A DNA stretch of 64,000 nt. Origin: Thermococcus sp. 18S1. Lineage in GTDB: Archaea > Methanobacteriota_B > Thermococci > Thermococcales > Thermococcaceae. Made by a program: the position numbers and the translations under genes. The stretch is taken from NCBI RefSeq assembly GCF_012027645.1, contig NZ_SNUU01000001.1:496001-560000 (forward strand), in the 5' to 3' direction. This document shows, one piece after another, positions 26,774-33,422 of this stretch (its first letter is position 1; the number at the start of each line of letters is the position of its first letter). Below the pieces are notes generated by a model that was not told the origin of the DNA, ran no database searches, and saw only the letters and a program-made list of their open reading frames with translations.

Positions 26774-28364
26774 GATTCAACCTCTCCAAGGCTTTTTGAG
26801 CCCGATACAACTTATACCTCTCAAGCACTCTAGAGACTTCCCGGAATCCAATATCATTTTCAAAGAATGGCAGAAGGATACTGATTACAGATTCTTCTAT
26901 GGCCTCTTCAGGTTTCTCGAAATTATCTGAGAACAGTATTAAGTCCTTTAGTATCCCGATACCAAGCTCTTTTATCTCGTTGATCTCTGAAAATATTGAA
27001 AATAAGGTCCAGGCAACACCATATCTCTCTTCATTCGATGCATTGTACTCAATTAGGGTCAGGAATCGGTTGAAGTTTTGTTTCAAGTATTCAATTATCT
27101 CCTCAGTTGTTGTTATCTCTATGAATCTAAACCTCCTTCTAAGCGCATCTCCAAGTTTAAACAGAAATGTCTTGTCATAGATATTCAGAGTCCCTATAAT
27201 CCTGAAAAACTCCAAGACATCCCTCAGTTCGTCTTCGCTAAGAGCAATGTCACTCTCTGCCTGAAGAATATGCATTATAGTTCTTACATCTTGTATTCTA
27301 TGCTCTTTCTCAAGATACGTAAAGAAAATGCCAAGTGCGGTGTCAATTTGAGTCCTGTTAATCTCATCTAAAATCAAAACTTTCTTCCCTATTAGAGCGT
27401 TTATCAAGTATCTTGGTTCTTTTTTATAATACAGAATCCCCTCATTATTTGTTTGGGGAGTTATCCTTGCCACTAGATCAAAGAAATCTGTACCGCTGTG
27501 AACAGTATATAACAGATATCCATTTCCACCATGTCTCTTGGAGTATTCAGCCGCTAGTATTTTTGCTAAGATCGTTTTTCCACTACCCGGCGGGCCATAG
27601 AGTATAACATTCTTACCTCTTTCAAGTTCGTTAAGTGCAACAGTCAGTTCCCGATGATAGAGTACCGATATGAAGTCTGGAAAAGATTTAGCGTTCTCAC
27701 TGGCAATTGCCTCTTCTGTTTCCCCCACATCATCTAAGTCGCCCAAGGGAACAAATAGCACTCGTATCTTTTCAAGAATACTCTCAACACGTGAGATGTC
27801 CTGTATTGGCTTAACACTACCCGGGCCAAAGTTCTCCTGGATAATGTCCCGTTCATCCAAGAGTGAAAGCGATTCCAATATCCTCCTAACAGTAACTCCA
27901 TCTTTCTGAGAATACGCCTTTGCTAGTGACTCGGTAATCTTAGGCTCAATCATTTTGAGATTTTCAAAAACCTCTTCACTTAGTGCGATGACTTTAATTT
28001 GAAGACGATATGGCCATAATCCTGTTCCTTCAAGTTCAGCCGGCCAGTATTTTGTGGTATCTTTAAGCTTCTTGGAAACTATACCTATCCCAAATATTCC
28101 ACTAATCTCCTTTTTGTCCCGGGTTTTCTTATTGGTTCTTAAAAGAATCACATCTCCAACCTTAATGCCGTTATAGTACTTCTCCTTATCCAACCCCCAC
28201 ACGATATACTTCTTGTTGGTTTCATACACTCTTGCAACGTTATGAAAATAGTCAACAAGACTCCATCTCCAGTGAAGTTTAGTGCCTTGTAAAACATATA
28301 CACCACGAGCATTGCTCCGAATGTCTTTCTTAAGAATTTCCATAGATTCTATTTTATCCGTCAT
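26751..28364 (-). CDS. McrB-like AAA+ GTPase with N-terminal EVE/YTH-like domain
   Basis: The motor and reader subunit of a modification-dependent restriction system. Residues about 20-125 look like an EVE/PUA-type modified-base reader (KYIVWGLDK, KVGDVILLRTNKK, FGIGIVSKK, YWPAEL). A linker follows, then an AAA+ domain: Walker A GPPGSGKT (257-264), Walker B LILDEINR (330-337), the McrB-type sensor segment LNIYDKTF (393-400) and arginines in RRRFRF (409-414). The N-terminal domain of McrB from Thermococcus gammatolerans is known to be YTH-like and to bind N6-methyladenine DNA; this protein has the same layout. The gene overlaps mazG by 11 bp and the nuclease gene by 23 bp. The ribosome binding site is weak, fitting translational coupling. 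Confidence 0.85.
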   Translation of the reverse strand: MTDKIESMEILKKDIRSNARGVYVLQGTKLHWRWSLVDYFHNVARVYETNKKYIVWGLDKEKYYNGIKVGDVILLRTNKKTRDKKEISGIFGIGIVSKKLKDTTKYWPAELEGTGLWPYRLQIKVIALSEEVFENLKMIEPKITESLAKAYSQKDGVTVRRILESLSLLDERDIIQENFGPGSVKPIQDISRVESILEKIRVLFVPLGDLDDVGETEEAIASENAKSFPDFISVLYHRELTVALNELERGKNVILYGPPGSGKTILAKILAAEYSKRHGGNGYLLYTVHSGTDFFDLVARITPQTNNEGILYYKKEPRYLINALIGKKVLILDEINRTQIDTALGIFFTYLEKEHRIQDVRTIMHILQAESDIALSEDELRDVLEFFRIIGTLNIYDKTFLFKLGDALRRRFRFIEITTTEEIIEYLKQNFNRFLTLIEYNASNEERYGVAWTLFSIFSEINEIKELGIGILKDLILFSDNFEKPEEAIEESVISILLPFFENDIGFREVSRVLERYKLYRAQKALERLNHAFRAFE

Positions 28365-28722
28365 GTCCCATCAACTCCGTATACTTCACATATTTACCTT
28401 TTACGGCGTCTATTGGATACTTCTTCTCATTCATCTTGAGCTTATCTAAAATAGCAGTTTCAAGTTCAATACCCAGTTCATTTGCCAGTAAGAACAAGTA
28501 TATAGCAACATCGGCAAGTTCTTCCTCAACTTCTTTTCTCTTAGCAGGGTTTTGGATAAGTTCCATGATTTCATGATCCTCTTGCCACTGGAAATGTTCA
28601 AGTAACTCCCCAAGTTCCACTACAAGGGATATGGCTAGATTCCGTGGAGTATGATATTTTTTCCAGTCTCTATCATCCCTGAATCTAACTATCATTGAGG
28701 TCAATTCCTGTATAGTCTTCAT
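28354..28722 (-). CDS. MazG-like nucleoside triphosphate pyrophosphohydrolase
   Basis: A 122-residue all-alpha NTP pyrophosphatase of the MazG/RS21-C6 kind. The metal-binding signature is split between ELGELLEHFQW and EVEEELADVAIYLF (EExxE...ExxD type). Such enzymes hydrolyse NTPs or dNTPs, including modified ones, and are common in phage-defence loci and phages. It is the first gene of the AT-rich operon: TATA-like ATGCATAAAAATTT about 35 bp upstream and GGAGATC before the ATG at 28722. It overlaps the McrB-like gene by 11 bp. Confidence 0.85.
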   Translation of the reverse strand: MKTIQELTSMIVRFRDDRDWKKYHTPRNLAISLVVELGELLEHFQWQEDHEIMELIQNPAKRKEVEEELADVAIYLFLLANELGIELETAILDKLKMNEKKYPIDAVKGKYVKYTELMGHDG

Positions 28723-28873
28723 GATTGATCTCCAAGAAAGTGTGTTACTGTAGAAATTTTTATGCATATCGGTTTTGATTCAGTCCACCCAGACGCCAAT
28801 TAACAAAGCCAAACGAACTCGAATTCAAGCCCCTAGAGTTAACCGAGCCCCACTTAAAAGTTAAAGAAAGAAC

Positions 28874-29242
28874 TCAATTGAACCCAATCTGCTTGAGGAG
28901 CTCCACGACCCTGTTGAAGGGCTCGGCGAGAACCTCCTCGTCCCAGAACTCGTCGGGAACGGCCATCTTGGCGTGAACCTTACCCCCATCCTCGTACAGG
29001 AGCAGGTGGCATGGAGCAACCATGCCGATCTCCTCGTTCCTCTTCCAGAGCTCATAGAAGATTTTAGCGTTGCAGAGGCCGAGTGTCTTGTACCTCGGCA
29101 TGTCAATGCCGAGCTTGTTCTTCACGACAGCAGTGAAGTCCTGCTCCCAAACAACGGCGAAACCGGCCTGCGGGAGGACCTCCTTCACCTTGGCCTCGGC
29201 CTCATCGAAAGACCCATTAAACACTAACCTGGCCTCAATCAT
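28874..29242 (-). CDS. DUF302 family protein
   Basis: A 122-residue soluble protein of the DUF302 fold: MIEARLVFNGSFDEAEAKVKEVL, then KNKLGIDMPRYKTLGLCNAKIFYEL and the conserved APCHLLLYED segment. The single cysteines in LCN and PCH are the family's conserved ones. The biochemical role is unknown. GGGGTG precedes the ATG. The G+C-rich codon use returns here, marking the right edge of the restriction island. Confidence 0.85.
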   Translation of the reverse strand: MIEARLVFNGSFDEAEAKVKEVLPQAGFAVVWEQDFTAVVKNKLGIDMPRYKTLGLCNAKIFYELWKRNEEIGMVAPCHLLLYEDGGKVHAKMAVPDEFWDEEVLAEPFNRVVELLKQIGFN

Positions 29243-29490
29243 TTAATACACCCCCATCTGCCCCGTTAAATCCAGGTACTACATTTTATCCAGGGTATTA
29301 AGCTGACGGGCAGAAGAGAGTGGAGATTTCTAAATTTATAAATTTTTCGTGTAAGTTTATTGTCTTAGTAGAATAAAAATTTATTACCATAACACAAATT
29401 AATATGATCCTCCTCCACTAGCCGGGCAATATGGTTTAATATCGAAACAAATAGCACATGATTAAGTTCGACATCCACATCCAAGAAAGA

Positions 29491-29511
29491 TTCACCAAAA
29501 GTTCGTAGCTC
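29491..29511 (+). repeat. Dispersed repeat, copy 1 (CAAAAGTTCGTAGCTC element)
   Basis: Twenty-one bases identical to 31867-31887. A 14-base core also occurs inverted at 32102-32115. This copy stands alone in the gap between DUF302 and tRNA-His. Confidence 0.8.
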
Positions 29512-29806
29512 TCCTTAAATTTGAACATGCGCGAGTACAATCAGTCTTTTGAACTGTTTCACACTTATTCTGGCGTTTGGAGGGCGCCTTGAGAGAGCGA
29601 AACGCTATAGAGTGGCCAATTGGGAAGTAAACCCACCTAAGAATCAAGCACGTCAGAATTACACGCCATCTTTCCCTCAAAGTTGAACCCCGAGAAAGTC
29701 CCCCTTAAAGTTGCCATTAAGAGTGCATCCAACCAAAAAACGACCATTGAATTCAGAGATTGTTACTACAAAAGAACCCCCTGGATAAGAATCACGAAAT
29801 CGGATC

Positions 29807-29828
29807 AAACTTTGCACAGGCAAAGTTT
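29807..29828. repeat. Inverted repeat next to tRNA-His
   Basis: AAACTTTGC (29807-29815), loop ACAG, GCAAAGTTT (29820-29828). Nearly the same unit occurs at 31784-31804 and 32121-32140. It lies just outside the tRNA-His 3' end, on the downstream side of that gene. Confidence 0.8.
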
Positions 29829-29832
29829 CTTA

Positions 29833-29910
29833 TGGGGCCAGGGCCGGGATTTGAACCCGGGCTAGGGGATCCACAGTCCCCTGTGCTAACCAGGCTACAC
29901 CACCCTGGCC
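29833..29910 (-). tRNA. tRNA-His (GTG anticodon)
   Basis: On the minus strand an encoded G(-1) precedes GCCAGGG, which pairs with CCCTGGC; position 73 is C and the CCA end is encoded. G(-1):C73 is the histidine identity pair. The anticodon stem GGGGA/TCCCC carries loop CTGTGGA with anticodon GTG. The T arm is CCGGG-TTCAAAT-CCCGG. There is no intron. Confidence 0.96.
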
Positions 29911-30051
29911 ATTTCCAGCTAAACCTTTTGGGTTAGCTTTATAAAGTTTTCGACAGAAGGGGCTGAAAGAGGAAGCTGAGACCTTTTACTTACCCCAACC
30001 CCCGCTTAACGGCGCTTTCGCGGGAATCAAGAATCGTCCGGAGGTTTCGAC

Positions 30052-30690
30052 ATGAAAGCCAAACGTGAAGCCCTTGTGAGCCTCTTCACGGCTATGAGGG
30101 AAGGAAAGGTTGACACGGATATAATCGATCACCTCCTGCTCATCAACTCGATAAGGGGAATCTACACGACCTCCTCCTGCTCCGGCAGGATCGGCATAAT
30201 GGAGGAACCGGACCTCGGGGCCAAACCCCTCGCGAGGTGGCTGATAAAGGTTCACAGGCCGATGGAGTTCGAGGAGGCAAGGGTGGCCCTGAGAAACGCA
30301 GAGAAGGGCATCATATTCCTCAAGAGCCAGCCGCCCATATTCCACGTCGTCGCCGAGGACGTGGAGAGGGCAAAGAAACTCCACGAGCTCGGTTTGGCCT
30401 CAGGCTTCAAATACACCACCTTCAAGGTAGTCTCGAAGCGCTATCTAGTGGAGATAAACGCCACGGAGTACCTGACGGCACCGCTCGGCAGGGATGGAAG
30501 GATATTCGTGGACGATGAGTACCTCAGTTTCGCCGTTGACCTCGGCAACGACATGCTGAGACGGAGCAAGGGCCGGCTGCCCCGGCTCGAGGGGAAATTC
30601 AGGGCACTGAGGGAGGAGCTCGGCGAGGATGAACTGTTCTACGAGCTGGCGGAGCGATATATGATAGAAGAAAACTGGAAGCTACCTTAA
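30052..30690 (+). CDS. taw3: tRNA-Phe wyosine methyltransferase Taw3 (TYW3 family)
   Basis: An SAM-dependent enzyme of wyosine synthesis that N-methylates the 7-aminocarboxypropyl-demethylwyosine intermediate at G37 of tRNA-Phe. The 212-residue protein has the TYW3 signature near the N-terminus (IRGIYTTSSCSGRI, about 34-47) and conserved KPLARWLIKVH and GFKYTTFKVVSKRYLVEI segments. GGAGG precedes the ATG at good spacing. It lies between tRNA-His and the convergent lipoate ligase gene (1-bp gap between stops). Confidence 0.93.
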   Translation: MKAKREALVSLFTAMREGKVDTDIIDHLLLINSIRGIYTTSSCSGRIGIMEEPDLGAKPLARWLIKVHRPMEFEEARVALRNAEKGIIFLKSQPPIFHVVAEDVERAKKLHELGLASGFKYTTFKVVSKRYLVEINATEYLTAPLGRDGRIFVDDEYLSFAVDLGNDMLRRSKGRLPRLEGKFRALREELGEDELFYELAERYMIEENWKLP

Positions 30691-30691
30691 A

Positions 30692-31441
30692 TCACCGGCT
30701 CTCGTTCCACTCAGGATTTCCATATTTCTCCTCCACCAGCCTCTCGGCGAGCTCCAGCTCATAGTCGGTGAGCCCACCCTCCTCAGGCTCAAAGGCACTG
30801 AAGAAGCTCTCCTTGAGCAGCTCGTAGGCCTCCCAGCGGTTCAGATTTATGCCCTCGCGCTCCAGCGTTGTTACCCTCTCCCAGATGCTCGAAACGCCCT
30901 TGTCAGCGAGCTTGGCCTTGGAGACCCTGAGAACCCTTCCGAGCACCTCAACGCGCGTGGAATACATGAACGTGCCGTGCTGCAGGATGACCCCCTTCCG
31001 CCTCGTCTGTGCGGAGCCGCTGATTTTTTTCCCGTTGGCAACGATGTCGTTCAGGCCGGAGAAACCCGCCTCAAGGCCGAGCTCTTTCAGCGCATCAACC
31101 AGCGGGCCGGCCAAATAGCGATAGCTGCTCTCAACGTTCCTGAGCATTGGGTGGTAGTCCTCGCCGACAACGACGGAGTAGGTTATCTCACCGTATTCGT
31201 CGTGGAACACCGAGCCGCCGCCGGTAATCCTGCGGACGACGGGGATTCCGAGCTTCCGTGCCTCGTCGAGGTTGACGTCGTGGACAACGCTCTGGAAGCG
31301 GCCTATGGTCACGGAGCTCGGCGAGAAGGCGTACAGCCTGACCGTGTCAGGAACCTTGCCCTCCATCCTGGCCCTCATTATAGCCTCGTCTATGGCCATC
31401 TGGACCTCGGGCCTTGCAACTATGAGCGGGATGAACCTCAT
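30692..31441 (-). CDS. Lipoate-protein ligase A-like protein
   Basis: A 249-residue member of the biotin/lipoyl protein ligase fold. The lipoate-binding motif RRITGGGSVFHDEYGEITYS (about 70-89) is clear, with the later conserved lysine in NGKKISGSAQ and HGTF. In archaea lipoate ligase is usually split into LplA (this domain) and a separate LplB C-terminal domain; no partner lies nearby. It attaches lipoate or octanoate to carrier proteins such as the glycine cleavage H protein. GGTGGTGCC precedes the ATG. Confidence 0.88.
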   Translation of the reverse strand: MRFIPLIVARPEVQMAIDEAIMRARMEGKVPDTVRLYAFSPSSVTIGRFQSVVHDVNLDEARKLGIPVVRRITGGGSVFHDEYGEITYSVVVGEDYHPMLRNVESSYRYLAGPLVDALKELGLEAGFSGLNDIVANGKKISGSAQTRRKGVILQHGTFMYSTRVEVLGRVLRVSKAKLADKGVSSIWERVTTLEREGINLNRWEAYELLKESFFSAFEPEEGGLTDYELELAERLVEEKYGNPEWNESR

Positions 31442-31484
31442 GGCACCACCAGGGTTAAAAAGTTAGAAGTGTTTTTAAGCCCAG

Positions 31485-31542
31485 CGATGATGACGCCCAA
31501 GCCCTTCCGAGGAAACGATGAGGAGAGCGGTCACCACTGAGC
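31485..31542 (+). ncRNA. Candidate box C/D sRNA
   Basis: In the gap upstream of the lipoate ligase gene, plus strand: box C ATGATGA (31487-31493), 13-nt guide, D' CCGA (31507-31510, one mismatch to CTGA), 7-nt spacer, C' ATGAGGA (31518-31524), 12-nt guide GAGCGGTCACCA, and box D CTGA (31537-31540). Outer GC dinucleotides fit the terminal stem. Predicted targets by the fifth-base rule are the G at position 5 of UGGUGACCGCUC (D guide) and the third G of AAGGGCUUGGG (D' guide). A TTAAAAA element about 30 bp upstream could be its TATA box. I could not check the guides against rRNA. Confidence 0.6.
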
Positions 31543-31545
31543 AAC

Positions 31546-31561
31546 CTTTGCTTGCGCAAAG
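31546..31561. repeat. Inverted repeat CTTTGC-TTGC-GCAAAG
   Basis: A 6-bp stem with a 4-nt loop just downstream of the candidate C/D sRNA. It is a variant of the AACTTTGC/GCAAAGTT family found at 31784 and 32121 and might serve as the sRNA's 3' boundary. Confidence 0.6.
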
Positions 31562-31783
31562 CTTGACCAAAAGGGGTTACTGTTAAAGAAAACCCCGATG
31601 CATGCTCTCAAAAAGGCCTCTACGATATTCAGGTTTGCGTTAAAGTGGGCCCATGTATGGGCGTTTTACTCCCAATCCAGCGCCCGTTGGTCGCTTAAAA
31701 CAGCAAAACTACTGTAATGAGAGGATAAAACGAGCAAACCCAATACAAAGAGACAATTACAAAAAAGCATGCCAGCTTTGATG

Positions 31784-31848
31784 AAACTTTGCCTAGCAAA
31801 GTTTCCTAACGTGGGGCAGAGCCCCACTCCGGGGGTTTGAGAGTACAG
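31784..31848 (+). repeat. Composite repeat, copy A
   Basis: Three units in order: AAACTTTGC-CTA-GCAAAGTTT (31784-31804), GTGGGGC-AGA-GCCCCAC (31811-31827) and the 19-base CGGGGGTTTGAGAGTACAG (31830-31848). The last two recur in the same order and spacing at 32235-32272; the first recurs at 32121 and 29807. Confidence 0.85.
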
Positions 31849-31869
31849 GAAGCTTTTGGAAAAAGCTTC
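31849..31869. repeat. Inverted repeat GAAGCTTTT-GGA-AAAAGCTTC
   Basis: A perfect 9-bp stem with a GGA triloop, directly abutting copy A on the left and running into the dispersed 21-bp element on the right. Confidence 0.85.
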
Positions 31870-31887
31870 ACCAAAAGTTCGTAGCTC
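31867..31887 (+). repeat. Dispersed repeat, copy 2 (CAAAAGTTCGTAGCTC element)
   Basis: Identical over 21 bases to 29491-29511, about 2.4 kb away on the other side of tRNA-His, taw3 and the lipoate ligase gene. The core is inverted at 32102-32115. Confidence 0.85.
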
Positions 31888-31983
31888 CTTTCAAGGCTCC
31901 GGATGCAGTGGATTTCGCTAGTTACAGAAGCTAAAATGGAGGCCCATTACAGACTTTCAATATCACCAAGGGGTTTTCTTTCG

Positions 31984-32000
31984 GACGCCCTTCGGGCGTC
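31984..32000. repeat. Inverted repeat GACGCCC-TTC-GGGCGTC
   Basis: A perfect 7-bp G+C-rich stem with a TTC triloop, isolated in the AT-rich middle of the repeat region. Confidence 0.8.
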
Positions 32001-32101
32001 TATTTAGGCAACCCCAATCAAAGAGGCCATTTTTCAGAAGGCTCAGGAGAAAAAACAGCCAGATATTGGAAATCAACACCCCCAAAGAAGAAGATAAAAA
32101 G

Positions 32102-32165
32102 GAGCTACGAACTTTGATCAAACTTTGCGCAGGCAAAGTTCTGGGGGTGTGGGGGCGGAGCCCCC
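32102..32165 (+). repeat. Composite repeat, copy B
   Basis: Inverted core GAGCTACGAACTTT (32102-32115), then AACTTTGC-GCAG-GCAAAGTT (32121-32140), then GGGGGC-GGA-GCCCCC (32151-32165). The order [CAAAGTT palindrome]-[G/C-rich triloop palindrome] is as in copy A. Confidence 0.85.
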
Positions 32166-32191
32166 CGGAGGATTAAGGAATAAGGAAGGTG

Positions 32192-32208
32192 GGGAAACGT
32201 AGTTTCCC
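32192..32208. repeat. Inverted repeat GGGAAAC-GTA-GTTTCCC
   Basis: A perfect 7-bp stem with a GTA triloop between copies B and C. The same loop occurs in the palindrome at 32235. Confidence 0.85.
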
Positions 32209-32234
32209 AGGTTTTTAGAGAAAAACGGGGTTTT

Positions 32235-32272
32235 GTGGGGCGTAGCCCCACATCGGGGGTTTGAGAGTACAG
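32235..32272 (+). repeat. Composite repeat, copy C
   Basis: GTGGGGC-GTA-GCCCCAC (32235-32251) followed after 2 bp by the 19-base CGGGGGTTTGAGAGTACAG (32254-32272), the same pair and spacing as in copy A at 31811-31848. Confidence 0.88.
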
Positions 32273-32280
32273 AGAGATAA

Positions 32281-32295
32281 GGGGGCGGAGCCCCC
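32281..32295. repeat. Inverted repeat GGGGGC-GGA-GCCCCC
   Basis: A perfect copy of the palindrome at 32151-32165, the last of the array, about 65 bp from the 3' end of the signal peptidase gene, where it could also act in transcript termination. Confidence 0.85.
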
Positions 32296-32360
32296 TTGTC
32301 TTTCGTAGGGTCAGGGGCCGATTAGTTCCTCATCGCACCGCTCGGCCACCTACCCTCACA

Positions 32361-32837
32361 TCATCCCAGGCCCAGGTTCTCCCTGATTTCAAGGGGGATG
32401 AGGCCTATCTTCGGAAGCACCAGCAGGGCCTTGTCCTCGACGGCGTAGGCCGGGACGCACGGCACCATCCCGTAGGGGGTCGGGTATTCGGGGTCGGGGG
32501 CCCAGTTGTTGTCGCCCCAGGTGAGGAAGCACTTCTCTGTCTTGCCGCCGAGGTTCACCTCGCTTATCCCCCTGACGCGGTGGATGATGGGATACTCATA
32601 GCCGGGACGCTTGTAGACGATGACGTCATTGATATGGACATCGTCGATGTTCTCCTCGCTTATGCCCTCCAGCAGGACGACGTCCCCGCGGTAGAAGACG
32701 GGCTCCATCGAGCCGCTGACGACTATGACGAGGGGAGAGTCGGTGTGGAGCGCAACCTTAAGGCCGAACTGAAAGATGAAGACAACTATGACTGCTATCA
32801 GCACCCATGCTAGATCCTTTTTCCACCCGTCCTCCAT
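32361..32837 (-). CDS. Signal peptidase I, archaeal/ER type
   Basis: A 158-residue membrane protease that removes signal peptides from exported proteins. One N-terminal membrane helix (about 10-30) is followed by the S26B motifs: VSGSMEPVF with nucleophile Ser, IIHRV with the His that replaces bacterial Lys, and WGDNN with Asp. GGAGG lies 7 nt before the ATG at 32837, so a 19-residue upstream extension is rejected. The start overlaps the 3' end of the DUF531 gene by 28 bp, implying co-transcription. A second, more divergent signal peptidase is at 52,270. Confidence 0.9.
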   Translation of the reverse strand: MEDGWKKDLAWVLIAVIVVFIFQFGLKVALHTDSPLVIVVSGSMEPVFYRGDVVLLEGISEENIDDVHINDVIVYKRPGYEYPIIHRVRGISEVNLGGKTEKCFLTWGDNNWAPDPEYPTPYGMVPCVPAYAVEDKALLVLPKIGLIPLEIRENLGLG

Positions 32838-33367
32838 CTCAGAGCCTCCATGAGGGTGCTTATCCTCGCGGGAATGGCACCGATGGCGGTGCACGTTTCG
32901 AGGCTCACCCTTTTTCCAGTTATGTCCATGTGGTAGCGGGCGGTCTTAAAGATTTCCTTGGGGAGGCCGTGTCGCCCGAGGCCCACCAGGAGGAGAAAGC
33001 TCTCACCGCGGAGGGCGCGTTCGGCGAGCTCAACGGGCGTTATCTCTTTCTCATCGCTTGGCTTCCTGGTGGTGGCAACGGGTGTTCCGAACTGCGGCGG
33101 AAAACCCCGCCTGGGAAAGTCCAGAAGGTGGAAGCGGTTCCCCTCAGCCAGTTCCATTAGGTACCTGCCACCCTCGCCTATCGTAGTGTGGCCGCTTATC
33201 TCCTCCGCCACATCGATCGGCCTGCCCTCGAAGGGAAAGCCCACCAGGGCCAGGTGGAAGCCGTAGGCATAAGCTATAGGCCCCGCTCGGGCTATGGCGC
33301 GCAGGTGTGCCTCATGGAGCCTCTTGGGGTCGTAGGTGTTGTACAGGGCTATCGTCAGCATTGCCAT
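32810..33367 (-). CDS. DUF531 family protein
   Basis: A 185-residue archaeal protein of the DUF531 family (MLTIALYNTYDPKRLHEAHLRAIARA near the start; LLLVGLGRHGLPKEIF and SLETCTAIGAIPARI later). The glycine-rich LVGLGRHGLP and the C-terminal SLETCTAIG loop resemble the SAM-binding knot of SPOUT methyltransferases, so an RNA methyltransferase role is plausible but unproven. No good ribosome binding site is seen; ATG 33367 or 33361 may be the start. It is divergent from the helical-repeat gene (55 bp). Confidence 0.78.
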   Translation of the reverse strand: MAMLTIALYNTYDPKRLHEAHLRAIARAGPIAYAYGFHLALVGFPFEGRPIDVAEEISGHTTIGEGGRYLMELAEGNRFHLLDFPRRGFPPQFGTPVATTRKPSDEKEITPVELAERALRGESFLLLVGLGRHGLPKEIFKTARYHMDITGKRVSLETCTAIGAIPARISTLMEALRWRTGGKRI

Positions 33368-33422
33368 GGGCGATGTAACCAACAAACCTTTATAAGGATT
33401 TAGAACGAATTAAAAAGTTAGT

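Larger units (their letters stand above)
29243..29832. other. Gene-free AT-rich stretch with repeat fragments
   Basis: About 590 bp with no credible gene. It holds a 21-bp element (29491-29511) identical to one at 31867-31887, and the inverted repeat AAACTTTGC-ACAG-GCAAAGTTT (29807-29828), which ends 4 bp from the 3' end of tRNA-His and matches palindromes at 31784 and 32121. Everything else is low-complexity AT-rich sequence; the short ORFs here have no coding character. Confidence 0.6.
31543..32360. other. Gene-free region packed with inverted repeats
   Basis: About 820 bp without a gene. It carries ten perfect short inverted repeats, eight of them with exactly 3-nt loops, plus several direct repeats (see separate entries). 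No ORF with coding character is present. The final 60 bp before the signal peptidase stop are unremarkable. Confidence 0.75.

Noticed and set aside
29481-29511. Repeat copy read as part of a transposase gene or IS end
   Set aside because: No transposase-like frame, target duplication or paired terminal repeats were seen nearby.
31543-32360. CRISPR array
   Set aside because: The inverted repeats differ in sequence, are not direct repeats of constant length, and have no regular spacers.
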